Counted from the stretch's first letter, positions 1-13,020 are shown. The stretch is 64,000 nucleotides of DNA from Prostheceraeus crozeri (GCA_907163375.1 CAJQUW010004462.1:306001-370000); one strand, 5' to 3'. Notes: generated by a model from the sequence alone, not told the origin. Translations and numbers: made by a program.

Positions 1-359
1 TTTTTAATGTGAGTGTATTTTTGCGCAAAAATGCTTTTGAGCATGAGCATGAGGTTAGCATTTCTTTTTATACCAATTGGACTTGCGATGACCAACATTT
101 CCAGGCTAACAAATGCTATCTAGTCACATCATGCCAATGCAAGTACCATATGCTACTACTGTCGAACATACGAGTGTAAGTGCTATAGATTGTGACTAAA
201 GGTGGAATTCGAATGACACGACTGTAATGATTGAAGAAATCCAGATTTGTTTGCTCCGATTCGCCGTAGTTCCTGAGTTACAAGGCCTCAAAGTTGCCAA
301 CGTCGCTTTGTATTGGACGACAGATCTTCCCTACCAACGGTCCTTACCAAAGACTAAAA
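1..359. other. No gene recognised
   Basis: AT-rich sequence without a recognisable gene. It may include the 5' part of the Harbinger relic that follows, but I see no family motif here. Confidence 0.4.
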
Positions 360-1064
360 TGCGTTTACATTTTTTTCTTTTGAAGCTAGCCTCACCAAGC
401 GTTGTTCACTTATTGTTGATGTGCTTTATTTGTCCAGACAATCAATTTAACGTTTGTGATGTTTAGGACATAGATATTGACGCTCTAAGTTGGCGATTTT
501 CTTTCCAAAAATTGTGAAATGATGGTGATAATGGTATAATCGAGAAATCTAACATTGAAAAGTTGATAAAGAATGACGGTTTAACGCATCTCTGAGAAAA
601 CTTCCTAATGATCTTGAATTACCGTATGCATGTGTGGGTGATGAAGCGTTCAAATTGTCAACCACATGATGAAGCCGTACCCAAGAAAAATTGCCAGAAT
701 TGACACTTCAAAAGTCATTTTTGATCATAATATAGGCCTGCACGTGCAATGAGAGTTTCTGAGAACTCTTTCACCCTTTTGAGTGTTTCGAATATTTCAT
801 GTAGCCACTGCTGTGAATGTCTTAGTCACAGATGCAATGATAGTGACAGCATGTTGTCTTCACAACTTGCTACTTTAAAGTCACTAAGGTAAAATCACCA
901 ACGGAGAACTTGATTTCTTTAAGAGCAAATGGTGGTTTTGGAAATTTTGAGGTCTTTGATATCAGGGAGCGCTTCACTTCTTATTTTGCAACTTCTGAGA
1001 AACTTTCATGGGAACTGAATAATGTGATGAGAGCTGATTTGGATGCTGATTCATGAGATCCAAT
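360..1064 (+). pseudogene. Decayed PIF/Harbinger transposase
   Basis: This is a fossil PIF/Harbinger DNA transposase, whose product would cut and join transposon ends with a DDE nuclease. Blocks typical of the family's C-terminal half appear in order on the plus strand but in different frames: LPYACVGDEAFKL (619-657), MKPYP (669-683), RVSENSF (752-772), ACCLHNLLL (849-875) and IRERFTSYF (961-987). In intact relatives these correspond to the GDEAF, VENAF and LHN boxes. Upstream, an open stretch around 360-600 (DNGIIEKSNIEKL) fits the segment before GDEAF. Several frameshifts and stops separate the blocks, so no protein is made. I found no terminal repeats or target duplication, so the element's ends are unknown. 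Family assignment rests on motif order alone. Confidence 0.7.
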
Positions 1065-3040
1065 TGAAAGATTATGCTATTTTCAGTTTTATTATAATTC
1101 CTGCATCTAAAAGATGAATTTGATGACTGACTTCTCATGTTCTTTAATGTACGTGAACATTAAACGCTATGAGCGTTGGGCACATGGATTTAGCTTCAAA
1201 GATAGACATATCAGCAGGCTTACAACTTATATCAGAATATTAGCTAGAATTGGAGAATATGCTCAAAATTGGTATTACGGAGCAAAAACAACAGATTTCG
1301 ACATGATGCTTTCATTACATCAGAAATATTTCTCCATCCATTATCATGCATGTCGATATCCTTGTGCTGCAATGTTTTGCATCATAAATGCCAGGATTTG
1401 ATGTACTAACTACTAATTCAAACAGCTTCGTGTCATCCATTGTCTTTCTTTTCTTGTTGCTGTGGTGAGTCATTAAGCAGTTGCGAGTCGCGACGACTAT
1501 CACCAACTGACTGCCTCCGAAGCGACTGGAGTCGCGTGCTTAGAGCCGCGTTGCTACAGACACGTCGACTGTACGACTAGAGATGCGTGATTCGAAGTGG
1601 GGTCATTCGATACAATGGAAAGCAGTGGAAGTTGAGAGCCGCGCGTCTCGAGTCGTACGCCTGGAGTCGCCTCATCGCGTCATACGAATTCGACCTTGGA
1701 ATAATTTTTGAAATCTTGCTGCCACATTAGACCAGTAACAACAACGGTTCAACATATCAACTTGTTACCCTAGATTCTGGCTTTGAAAGATCTGCGACAA
1801 GAACAACTTTCGCTGCATGAAACCGTCAAACTCATTGATGGCACCATGATGGAACTCAAAACTCATTAACCCGAATGCTTCACAGAAGTTGACTTGTGTT
1901 TCTAACATAAAAAATGACAGAGGAAGATGCTACGAGGAAGTTCTGGTTGGTCGCCAAGTATCTCATTGCGAATCCCCATCTGATGACTGTCCCATTCTTA
2001 AGTGCGGTGCTAAAGATTTCAGTTGCCAAGACAGCGCCTTGATCGTGATAGTATCGCGTCAAGTTTAATGATCGGTCAGTGTGGATGCGGCATCAAATCA
2101 CTGAAAATCGAACTGCTCTCAAGAAGAACATTTGAAGCAAGCAACTCTCATTCAGTTTAATTAGCGCACCTCACTTAGCAACTTATATTCTTATCGCCTG
2201 CAATGGTGTACTATACTTAATTACATGTATATTCCATTTAATCTGCAATATACTTTTACATAACACCCATTAAGAGTTTTCATTTCAAAAAATTAATCCT
2301 TTTAACAGTCCTATTAGCAGACATCAAATTTGAATTTAGCTACTGTAGCGTTTGCCAATTGCACAGCCTGAGTCAATTTGTATGATTGATTTAAATGTAC
2401 TCGTAGTAAAGGAAGAGCTTATTTTTTTAAATTCATGCGCGTGTAATGTGGGTCATGGTCATATGGAATTTCTAAAGATCTCTTGAACCAGTTTTCAGGC
2501 ATCTGAGTTTTCGACCGTGATGGTTATACACGTGTGCGTATTTTGAAACTTCCATTGCTCAGCAAATGCTCATGTGTTAGGAAATACAAGTCTGATGACT
2601 CCTTCAGTTTTTGCGCAATATCAGTAGGGTATATGTCACTACCAAAGGTCACATTTATCGTGTAAGTTAGTTGTGAATCAATCGATATTTCTGATATTTT
2701 GAGCTTCAAATGAATGTTTTTCGGATCAGAATATCTTTTGGACGCTCATTAAAAAATGTTTTCCGAATACCGCGGGTGCGTTCAAGAAATATTATCCCAA
2801 GGACGAGAAGTTTCCGCGGGACTCACAATATCATCTCGTATTTTTCAAAATTTCTATCATTCGACGTAAATATTTCTCTGGAACACCTGTGTCCTCTACA
2901 CATTATAGTAGGACCCTGCAAATCGGCAAATTTAAAGTCGAATTGAATCGAGTGAAATCTCGAAACTTCGTTGGTCCCTACAATATGCATATTTTGTTTA
3001 CTGTACTAAGTAATTCAAAGATTTCTTTTCTCTTCTTCAG
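1065..3040. other. Intergenic, one CpG-rich patch
   Basis: No convincing gene. Bases about 1485-1700 stand out as CpG-rich, with scattered GAGTCGCG/GAGCCGCG-like words, against an AT-rich background. Short open frames elsewhere lack codon structure or family motifs. Confidence 0.4.
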
Positions 3041-3545
3041 GATGAATGAATGGACCCGTGTGACATCTACGCTGAAAGATACCGTCAGTGCGTTCTTGAT
3101 GTTGCGAATAAGTACATCACCCATTTAGAGAGAGATGAATTGCTGAATATGAAACAGCAGTTTAAAATATGGAAAAAAGAGCCAGATAAATTGAATGTCA
3201 ACAATTTGTACACCCTGAGTGGATGGAGGTAAGCCACTACTTATAATGCTGTCACAGGCCTCACAGACCTGTTTTTTTGTTATTTCCATTTTTTAAGGAT
3301 TTTCTCCTATTTCTTCGGTTAATATCTATTTTCGGGATTTCTCCTACTTTTTTTAGAAATCTCTCAGATCGATGAAAACCGCTGACGAAGCCCTTGAAGT
3401 GGGCGAATATATTGATGTTTTCAAATATCGACAAATTTTTAATGATGCTAATTTGGGACTTAATTGGGCAGAGTTACATACATTCGTCGATCATCCAATG
3501 GTCGACGCTTTCCTTTGGCTGATCACTTTTTTCGAAATCTTTTGA
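3041..3545 (+). CDS. Candidate two-exon host gene fragment, unknown product
   Basis: I do not recognise the product. A pyrimidine-rich acceptor ends at 3040 and an ATG at 3050 opens 59 complete codons ending at a GTAAGC donor (GT at 3229). A second acceptor ends at 3367 after another pyrimidine-rich run. The exon from 3368 continues in the same reading phase (the split codon becomes Arg) to a TGA at 3543-3545. The product would be about 119 residues, charged and helix-prone, with motifs such as DPCDIYAERYRQC and EYIDVFKYRQIF, and no signal peptide. An in-frame TGA at 3047 just before the ATG supports 3050 as the start. Matching splice phases and amino-acid-like composition are the only support. 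It could also be part of a longer gene or a transposon remnant. Confidence 0.35.
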
Positions 3546-5397
3546 ATTTTACTGAGCGGTGCAGAGTGAGAGATAAATGTTAAAGTTGTTAAGCGGCGTT
3601 TTCTTTTTCACGATCCCAAGTCTTATGAGGAATGAATTTCACTTATTTATCTGCGCAGAGCAATAGACTTGCCTTGATCATGAAATGGTCGACCTTTTCT
3701 ACGGTCCTACTTTTTGGCAATAGCTTTCAGTTTACGCTATCTGAGCAGAGTGAGAGACTTGCTTTGATAGAACACTAAAAAGCCTGCGTTTTCTCTAGCT
3801 CCATATTTTTTGAGAATTTTTCCAATGCATTATTTCTACAGGAATTTCTATATTCTATTTACCGAAGACTGACCGAGGCATCAGCTCAGAAGGAACGTAG
3901 AATCATTCGCACGTGACACTCAAATAGGTGGTGCCGACTGACCGATAAGCAATATTCTGTGGTAAGAAGTCTACTAGAAGTTTAGACCATCTTTTCATTG
4001 CAATCATGGGATATTTTATGGTTTAATGGAATCAATGACCGCTCCACCGTGTCGACTTTCGACCCGACTAGTGCTTACCGTGCAGGCAATGAAGCTGATA
4101 TTTCGCTGCCGTAATATACCGTCTCTTTTCTAAGCTGTGGACCAAAATTTCGGATTCCACATCTGCTTAATGATAAATTTCAGAGGAAAAGCAGATTGTC
4201 GATATACTGAGCAAACTTATCTCGATCGTTCAGTACCCGGCATTTTCATTTTCCCCTCTTCCACGTATTTTTTGAATTTTTTTCAATTAATTCTATTTTG
4301 ATTCTGGGCAGTCTGAGAGACCTATCTCTGACTATTGGTAGATCCTCACATTTTCTTTTTCCCGCTCCTATTTTTGGGGATTTTCTTCTATCTGATCTAC
4401 CGAGGATTGAGTTCCGCCTTGTGCTCTCGCTTTACAATGCCTCCCCGGTTCTGCATCTTCATATCCGTCAATGGAACTCTACCTCGAGCCTTTAATGACG
4501 AAGAGCGATATACAGGTTAGTTTCATTCTAGAGCACAATAATGGTCCAGTGAGTCTGCTCTGCATACACGCCATAATTTCCTATCTTAAATATGGTTTCC
4601 TAAATGTCTTAGGAAAATTTGTTTAACACAGACTGCAAATGGACATGGATGCCTCAAGAAATCAAACAAGTGTGAATGAAACAGAATGGTATTTTAATTT
4701 TCCTCAGCTATAAGACATGCGCTATTTTTTAGGCTTTTTTTGATGACGTTTATGGCATCTAAATTTACCAATTTGAGCCTATGTTAGCCCAGTTTGGTCG
4801 CAGAGACTCATCTCTTTACTATAAATGCTGCTTGAGTATTGTTTCCATCTTCTATGTAGAATTCGAAATTCGATTGCGATTAATCAAATCTCAGATCTCC
4901 TAAAGAAACTCATGACACAGCTTCTTTAGAAAATTATTGAAATCCTAATAATATTTGATTCATATTTCAATTGACTAAGAGAAAACAACAGTGCTTCAAG
5001 AAAATAGTCAATTAAAAATCAGTTAGAAAAGCAACTTCATTGCCGTCTTTTTTGGCTCATTTGATACCACGAAGTTAATACTCCTCTTTTTGCTTGCTTA
5101 CTTACTTGCTGTGAGGCCAGCTATCTTTATGGTCCAAAGACCACAAATCCCGAAAGGCTGAGTGTCACGACTTCACCAATTAGCCACTTACATATCGCTT
5201 TATGTTAATCAAATGATCCATGATCATTCTTATGGTCATGTCATTTGTCATGACAAAATTATCGAAAAAAAGAAGTAGATAGGCTGAAGAAGTATGAACA
5301 ACAGTAGCGCTTGCACATGATTATATTAATGAACTTCCTTTCAGTGAACAGTTGCTGCTGTGGGTAGGTATATGATGAGGATAAACTTAGATTATGT

Positions 5398-5398
<1 letters not shown>
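3546..5398. other. Intergenic, no gene seen
   Basis: Noncoding AT-rich sequence. Open frames near 4300-4520 are short and show no motif. A GCTTGCTTACTTACTTGC simple run lies at 5090-5110. Confidence 0.4.

Positions 5399-5440
<42 letters not shown>
5399..5440. repeat. (AT)n microsatellite
   Basis: Uninterrupted AT dinucleotide run of about 40 bases. Further TA-rich tracts follow at 5640-5665 and 5844-5861. Confidence 0.95.
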
Positions 5441-5443
<3 letters not shown>

Positions 5444-5724
5444 ATATATTATTATTTATTTAATAATTAACTTATATATTATTCTGTCTTGTTGGCTGTA
5501 CTGCACGCACGTGGAATTGAGAAAGATTAACAATCGAAACCGGTCTTCCACAATCTATCGTTCTTACTGTCTCCTGTAGATATTAGTGGTCGTCAGGTCG
5601 GTGTGGAGATCTTTTTTAAATAGATAGCAATATCTATTTATATACATTTATATATATATATATGTATATTTATACGAGTATATATGTATAAAAATGAAAG
5701 GCGATGAAACCAAAAACACGTCTT

Positions 5725-5771
5725 TGCGTAACCGGTTTCTGTGGTTTATTGGTTACCACTTCATCAGACGC
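5725..5771 (-). ncRNA. Hammerhead-ribozyme-like motif (Penelope-type end)
   Basis: On the minus strand the order is GCGT, CTGATGA, a GTGG...CCAC stem with an A-rich loop, GAAAC, then ACGC closing the outer helix. This is the hammerhead core order (CUGAUGA, stem II, GAAA). Such minimal hammerheads are known at the ends of Penelope-like elements in many animals, and they cleave the element RNA. No Penelope coding sequence flanks this copy, so it would be a stray terminal piece. The first stem II pair is not canonical, so activity is doubtful. Confidence 0.4.
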
Positions 5772-5874
5772 AAATATTTATATATATATGATTTATATAA
5801 TATATAATTAATTTTATATACAAAATTTTATATACATATCAATATATATATATATATATATACTTATCTCCTGT

Positions 5875-6118
5875 CTCAGCTCCACTCACATGTCCTGTCT
5901 CTGCACCACATCCCCTGTCTCTGCTCCAATTTTCAAGAAATTCATATATCTAAGTCCTGTCTCTGCACCATTCACCCCTGTCTCTGCTCCACAACATACT
6001 GTCTGTGCTCCAAAACCCCATGTCTCTGCACCATATATCATGTCTCTGCACCACCAAAACGGATTCTTTTTGAAACAACGCCTGTCTCTGCACCTTTTTG
6101 TCCTGTCTCTGCACCACA
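5875..6118 (+). repeat. Degenerate CTGTCTCTGCACC repeats
   Basis: About ten copies of a 13-15-base word (consensus CTGTCTCTGCWCC) are separated by 3-35 unrelated bases. The array opens frames on both strands that merely reflect the repeat and are not genes. Confidence 0.85.
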
Positions 6119-6119
6119 T

Positions 6120-9100
6120 GTAAACGAATTCTGTTCAGACTCACGCAACTACTTAGCATTCCGATAACGTTACCTACAGGAAAGCATTTACCATGGCAAT
6201 ATTATCAAATTAAATCAAATCTTCTTTTTTTAAGTAACTATAAAATGAGCGATGGAATGATAACTATCTACAAACTAAAGAAAACAAGTTTGCTGTAAGG
6301 CCGAATCAAAGAAGATCTGCATGGAACTTTTGCATTTTGATGCTTGACACTTTTTCTATCATTCCAACCACAATAGCACAATATTATAATTTTAATTATG
6401 TGATGCTTTGCCTTCGATTTCAATGTTGTTGCACATAAATACCTCTAAACTGACATCATTTCGAATGAGATATGATATGGGAATTGTTAAAAATGTACGT
6501 TTAAATACTATCTTCTGAAAGTTTGTCTTCACTAAGAAAATAGGTCGGCTGATTTATAAAAGTATGAATTGGGAATCTACATTTTATGTTGAGTTTACCA
6601 AATAACAAAGTTAATCTTTAAATATCGTCCATTCGGCAGATAGCCGCGTTGAAACATTTTCTCCGCTTTCGAGGAGGAGTATTCACTGCGAAGTTATAAG
6701 CAGATGCCTGATGCAAACCGTCGGTAGCACCTGTTCCGGCACCACCTCTTGTGGTAGCATCTCCCGTTGTATTTTACAGCAAAAATACCACCATTTATTA
6801 CAGACAATGCCTCCGTGGATATTAAACCCCTCTTTGCTGTTCCTATACGTACAGATGCAGTGTAGCAGGGATCACGTAGTCAATGTTTGTATGCTTACTC
6901 CCGAAGCACTGGAGTGGAGCTTTACACTCCGATACAAATACACTGATTGCCGATGAATGGTGAATTTGAAACCTTTTTGGAATTGTAAATCCGCTGATTA
7001 ACTTGCAATTAAAAAACATCCCTCTAAGTTGAGTAAAACACATTCGAATTTTAGATAAGGGCCATAGTTGCATTATTTATTCGGTCTTTTTGTAAACTAA
7101 AAATTAAAAACTTTCTTTAGCAATTCAGCTCTAACTTAACTATCACACTCATTACATTTATTTCATGAAACATGACTGATTCACAGGCTTCCCATTGGGA
7201 TTGGGCCACCAAAAATTAAATAAGGTAGCACTACCAGGTCTTGTCCACGAAAGAAATGACATACAAAAATTAAGAAAAATGAGCATATGTTTCATACTAG
7301 GCCATTATGGAAGGAATTTATTCTTTATTACTGAAAGTTGCTTCAATTGATAATTAATAGGTATGTTTTGGAAGCACAATGCTAAAATAATGCAATGACA
7401 TCTATAGAACACTATAGGCCTAATTTTTTCTTCAGGTCTACACCTTATTAGGAATAAGCCTAAATGAATTTGTGGTTTTGTTTTCCTCTTTTATTCCATC
7501 CTCGAAATCAAGTTTACATTCATTTGAAACTTGTGATTCAGATTATCGCACATCGTTATTTCTTTCTGATCTATTGACGTGAATGCATGCAATTGTGAAA
7601 TTACCTGGACAATGAAAAAAATTCAGCAAAATTTGCAAAAGGAATGATAATTTAAAAATATGGAGGAAATAAAGGATAAGGTGGAAAAATGAGAAATGGA
7701 GAATGATTTTCGGAAAAGCGGAGAATAATGAAAATAAAGAAACTCTTGGAATCACGTTCGGATTTAGAAATAGGCATGGAAGCCTGAGATTGAATCGAAA
7801 ATTCTTGGAAATTTTTCTTAGAGAAAGATTAAGTGGGAGTGAACGTAAACCTAATTTTAATTGAAGTCGTCAGTAGAGCTGTGAAATTTGATTTTGCGTA
7901 TCAGAATTGTTTTGTCAAAAACGTCGCCGTCCGGACCTTTACTCTCTTGGACAAGCCCAGCAGAGACCGTACCCCACATTATTCTGAAGAAACTAAGCAA
8001 CTAACAAAATTCCTCAACTGAAAGAAGCAGCAAACAGAATTCTATCAATCCCTGGATCCAGCGCGGATTTAGACAATATTTAGTGAAACTGGAATAACAA
8101 TTTTCCCTTAGCGTCGACGCATATATGCCCAGACCTAGTATGAGCCCTGGTGTACCTCCAATATCAGGAACGAGTACAACATCCGTTGAAATCTCTGTTG
8201 ATTTCGGGAAATGCAGACCGTACAATATCTGGGGATGCAGTGAAAAAGTTCTCGATTACGAGAACGAGTAGGCCAACTATGCATATGTACAGGTACCTAC
8301 TTCGAGCAAGTTCTGTAGAGATTTTTGTAATCAATCATTTGTTTTAAAGGATTTATTGATTGATTCATGCTACCAATGTCATCCTCACTAAATAAAGAAT
8401 TTATTATCATTAAGGATGCTTTAAGGTTTTTTTATACAGACCGTTTCCTAAATCGTTGCACAGCCCAAAAATTCCTGCGTGTTTTGTATAGACTATTCTC
8501 ATCAAATTTAATCGCAAACTGATAACTAATTTCTAAATTGATTTACTTGGTCAGCCGAGACACTTGGTTTAGAAAACAGTGTGGTTTGCTTAAATAAATG
8601 AAGTAATGAGTGATGGTCTGTTTAGTTATTTTGAGATATCATGTTGTTGACCCTCTTATCACTCAGTCGTGTCATCATTGATGAGCTGCTCCTGTTGATG
8701 AGCAGCATTGATGAGCCGCAGGCGTCAGCATTCCTACGGCGCAAAGAAAATGTTTTTGTTTATTGTCAACTGGTGCAGACGAGACAAGTCCTCCTCTGAT
8801 CTGATATTAAAAATCTTCTGATCTCAAGTGTGGGAAATGATGACTCAACCAATGACTGAGTATGGCAATGTTACAAATTTGAAGCCTGCCATTGAAAAGA
8901 TGGGTACATATTCTCGGAGCTGATTAGACAAGCATCCTTTTAAATCCAAACTAGAAAAACTCCAGCATTAATGCAACAAAATATATTTTTAATAGTTGTC
9001 TGTTGTTGACCGCAGAAAACATTGCTTCATCCAACAAATAGCGCAAAATCAGGTAAAAGTATAAGCTGAATGAAATTGTGCCAAATGTTGTCGAAATTCG

Positions 9101-12100
9101 AAAAAATGAGAGCTGATCGAAGGCGAGATTCAGTGGTGATAATCTTAATTTTCTATAGTGTGAAACTTCGTCTGTAGGCATCGGTGAAGATAAAACTCGT
9201 GCAATCATACACATGTCAACAGAGTCACGAGTGGTGTTTCCATTACTTTCGAGTAGGCCAAATTTGAGATAGTGCTAACATTCGTGTACTTTGAGAGAAC
9301 GAACAGGTAACCTATAAGTTTGGTAACATATGAAAGAACTGGAGTACAACTAGGAAACGCTTCTCTAGTTACAGAACAAATTCTACAAACGCCTGCTGAT
9401 GATATACGTCCACTTGCTTGAGCTTTTCATAAATCGAAATGCGATGATACAGCAGCTGAGAAGATTATCATTACAATGTAATCTGGGAGTATAACATGCA
9501 GATCTATCATCAAATGAGCAATTTTAGAAGGCTCATCGTATTCCTTTCAAGCACATTCCCTTTAAACGCATGCAATTTCGTCTACTTTCCGTTATCACCC
9601 AAAGTTACATTTACTCGTTATTATATTTTACTAGACACGTGGCATGCAGCAATGCCAATTACATGCAACAGCAGACAAACTATACTCACACGAAGTGAAC
9701 AGTGAATTTGACGAAAAATACTACAGCGAATTATGAAATAACTTCAGAAACACAATTCTTCGAAGTATGGGTTGAAAAAGTCAACTGTTTTCAATTCAAC
9801 TGCTTTCATGAGAGTTCTTAGGAAATATGTTCTCTCTTAGGAATTATCTAACGACAAGGTTTCACAGTCGCAAGCAATTTTGCGTGTCTGGTCCGTTTAA
9901 TGGGTAGCCAAAAGTGAATAGCAGAAAGAAGATGAGTCAACAATACCATGAAGGTCCAACATTGTACGAGCGTATGTATCAAATATTGTTTTACATACAA
10001 ATCTCAAAACAGAAAACATCTTATCTATTTGCATCTACAAAATAAAATAAAGTACAAAAGCTGCGATGCATGGCTTGTGAGGACGTGTCCAGAAAACTTT
10101 CGTTGGTTAGGCAAATAAACACCGCACAAGTGTAAACGTGCGATTCAACAATTGAATATGCATATATAATTGATGTGTATATTGATATTCCTATATCTCT
10201 TATTCCATATGATGGGCTGCGACACATATCCTTAGTTAAATTTAGAACAAAACTAAAGGAACTTCTCAATTCTCTGAAATGTAGGTCTAGAAGTAGGAAT
10301 GTAGGTATACACCGAGGCCTGCATGTAGGCTGGGTTATAGGCCCATGTTTTTAGACAACCAATACAATCACTGTAGAAGTATCATTGACAACATTTTTGA
10401 TGCTAGGATTCTTGCCTGGATTCGGTTGGGTTAAGATCTCAGCGCAAATTCCTCTTGGGATTGTGCTGGACTACCATGTCCACCGACAACCATGCTGATT
10501 CAGCCTCTCGCTCAAATATTTGTGAAAGAATATAATGGAACACTTCATGGGAATTCATGTTTGGACCCTTTCATTGCCCTCACAACCAGAGACTCTGACC
10601 ATTTCACCTCCAACTTTGCCAGACTGTTCACCATTATCTCATGAAGTGGTTGTGACTGGTTGTATTTTAGTGTCTTCTAATTCTATTCTTTCATTTAACA
10701 CTGCAGCAGTAAATAGGTCGACTACATGACAGAATGAGTTGAATTTTATACTGCCATTGGAAAAGGCATCCAAAACTTGACGTGATGACATGTTCTGAAC
10801 GTAAAAGGAAATACTGAGTTATGACTTTTTGCATATTTTCCTAATTGCGTACAATTGGATTTGACTCACCAGTCACGCTGCATTTCAATATTATTTTAGA
10901 TAAAGCATGAGTTCTTTGTCAACTTGACACAGCAACTATTGACATTGATAGATTAGAGAATGAGCAACAGCAAGGGAAAGATATCATATAAGAGATCTGT
11001 CACTTTAGCGGATGGAAATAAAATATTTGCGAAAATTTAAATGAGTAAAACGGCTTTGTAATAAATATGTATAGAATTTAAACAAACACAGTGTAAATCT
11101 GACATCACTTCCAAAGTGCGCTTTTTTCGTTGGAAAGGAAGTGAAACAGCAAGCTACTTTCCTACATGTGCACATTTACTCCCAAATCAATGTAGTTTAT
11201 CTTCACATTGCCTTTGGGCTCCATGTTCTGATGTTCTCGATTTTATTGTCCAACACACACTAAACTCGGATCTTTTGTTAATCTTTTTGTTTGTCAAATT
11301 AAGAGCAAAATAATTGACATGATGCCTTAAAAATATAATTGTGGCAATCCATGGATCAAGCTGATGGGGAAACAAACTTTTCAGAAATAAATTTTTACCA
11401 TTTTGATGCAAAGTGGTGCAGAGACCACGTTAAATATATATAATTTTTTCATAATATTCACTAAATGAGATCAGTCGGTTGATGAGGCCTCTTTTTTGTA
11501 CAAGATTGATTCTGCAGACAATGTTGCAGATGTTTTGACTTATTTGCGGTCAATGCAACCCTTCAGTACATCCGTACTCCCATCTTTTTAAAAAACTGAT
11601 ATATCCCTTCTTTTTAGTGTTTTTTCAATGTACAGCGGAGAATAGTTCACCAGACTAGCTAAAAAATCTGGCTATATCTGCCCAAACTATGCTATTATTG
11701 ATGTGCACTTCCGAACTCAACAACAGAACCATTGTTTTGGAGAAATATGCAAAAAGATTACATCTTGATGGTGCAGAGACAGGATTTAAATACAAAATTT
11801 TCGATTTCAAGTCATGATTACGACCATTTATCATGCTCAGATTGCAAAACGAGCTACATATTCGGTTTCTATGCCTAATGATACATAATATAACGTCATA
11901 AACTCAAAAAAAATTTGGACGATCTTGTCGACCCTCATCCATATTTCTCGTTTATTCTAGTATGCCCGACAACCCTATTTTCTTAGTTGAAAATCGGAGA
12001 TATATATAATCTTCGATATATATTATTTTATGAATTTCTTCTGATGACACTTTCGGTGAAAAAATGTTATAGGAACATGAACATTGGTAGAAAATGCGAT

Positions 12101-12320
12101 GTTCCACAAAATTTCATCGTCCAATTTTGCCAAATAAAGTGGCAATCCGCGATTTTTGCCTGTAGGAAAAATGTCAAATTTTTAGAACAAGTGATGCTTC
12201 ATGAGCTCCAATCATCATCCCAATGTATTTTAGTGCATTTCCAAGGTTGACCCGAAGTTTTGGCACCTCTCGAGTTGATCTTCATACTCAACTCCGCATT
12301 TGAAAAATTCGACTTTTTTA
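6120..12320. other. Long stretch without a recognised gene
   Basis: I find no gene with family motifs apart from a weak hAT-like scrap at 8028-8135. The longest frames are below 100 codons and lack codon bias. TA-rich and T-rich noncoding sequence predominates. Confidence 0.4.
8028..8135 (+). pseudogene. Scrap of hAT transposase C-terminus
   Basis: Across two frames the plus strand reads AANRILSIPGSSADLDNI and IFSETGITI followed by RRRIY. This resembles the hAT dimerisation region (LS.PATSA..ERVFS..G.I...RR.R). The scrap has internal stops and no surrounding domain, so the assignment is tentative. Confidence 0.3.
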
Positions 12321-12342
12321 GTGGAGCTGAGACAGGAGATAA

Positions 12343-12344
<2 letters not shown>

Positions 12345-12410
<66 letters not shown>
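12345..12410. repeat. (TA)n microsatellite
   Basis: TA dinucleotide run between the right end of the 24-bp inverted repeat and the foldback element. It opens spurious tyrosine/isoleucine frames on both strands. Confidence 0.95.
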
Positions 12411-12415
<5 letters not shown>

Positions 12416-13020
12416 AAAAATAATAGAATCCAAAATGGAAAAAATAGAAAATTCCAAAAAAGGTTCCAAGGAAAACTGAGAAATCTTATTCCCTGACGCG
12501 TTTCTGCTCACTCTTAGAGCTTTTATATCGTTGCGGCCATGAATTTTACTTCATGCTCACTAGCACAAGATGCTATGTGCTTGCTTACGTTTATGGATGG
12601 CATAATGCGGATGTAATATACGACATATATTACATATACATATCCGCATTATATATTACATCCGCATTATGCCATCCTAAACGTAAGCAAGCACATAGCA
12701 TCTTGTGCTAGTGAGCATGAGGTAAAATTTATGGCCGCACCGATATATCAATTGCCTCCTCAATGCAGTAAATACCACAGAGAAAAAAGAAGAGTTTTTC
12801 ATTTCTATGCTTGCACCCAACCTCCGCTGAATAAGAATGAACATTAAAATATCCATGCATATTTTGTATTATGTTGTTTAATGTAAATATAATTTCATTC
12901 CCTTTGACAAGCTCTAAGAGTGAGCAGAAACGCGTCAGGGAATAAGATTTATCAGTTTTCCTTGGAACCTTTTTTGGAATTTATTATTTTTTCCATTTCG
13001 GATTCTATTATTTTATATAT
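12411..13020. mobile_element. Foldback/MITE-like element with 110-bp inverted ends
   Basis: Arms 12411-12520 and 12911-13020 are inverted copies at roughly 92% identity. They start at TA-rich sequence and contain TTCCAAAAAAGGTTCCAAGG and CCCTGACGCGTTTCTGCTC. A second, separate palindrome (12533-12738) lies inside. There is no coding capacity. TA tracts flank both sides, so a TA target is likely. The superfamily cannot be told from the termini. Confidence 0.75.
12533..12738. repeat. Nested 206-bp palindrome
   Basis: The arms read GCGGCCATGAATTTTAC... and its near-perfect complement, meeting in a short TA-rich centre near 12620-12650. The structure could extrude as a cruciform. It sits inside the foldback element and may be a second insertion. 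Confidence 0.8.

Larger units (their letters stand above)
5862..12344. mobile_element. Possible DNA transposon bounded by a 24-bp inverted repeat
   Basis: Bases 5862-5885 and 12321-12344 are perfect reverse complements over 24 bases, and TA-dinucleotide tracts lie outside both. Inside the left end, about ten copies of CTGTCTCTGCWCC lie between 5875 and 6118. The same word occurs inverted near the right end (11413, 11771, 12321). Terminal plus subterminal inverted repeats in a TA target are the layout of a cut-and-paste element. No transposase is recognisable in the 6.4 kb between them, so this would be non-autonomous or heavily decayed. Alternatively two small elements with shared ends lie in opposite orientation. 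Confidence 0.4.

Noticed and set aside
1485-1700. CpG-rich patch as a promoter island
   Set aside because: No gene start or transcription signal next to it; GAGTCGCG words suggest a degenerate repeat instead.
5886-6159. Overlapping Cys/Ser/Pro-rich frames on both strands
   Set aside because: They translate the CTGTCTCTGCACC repeat and have no gene-like context.
12230-12511. Open frames with long tyrosine-isoleucine runs
   Set aside because: They only translate the (TA)n microsatellite.
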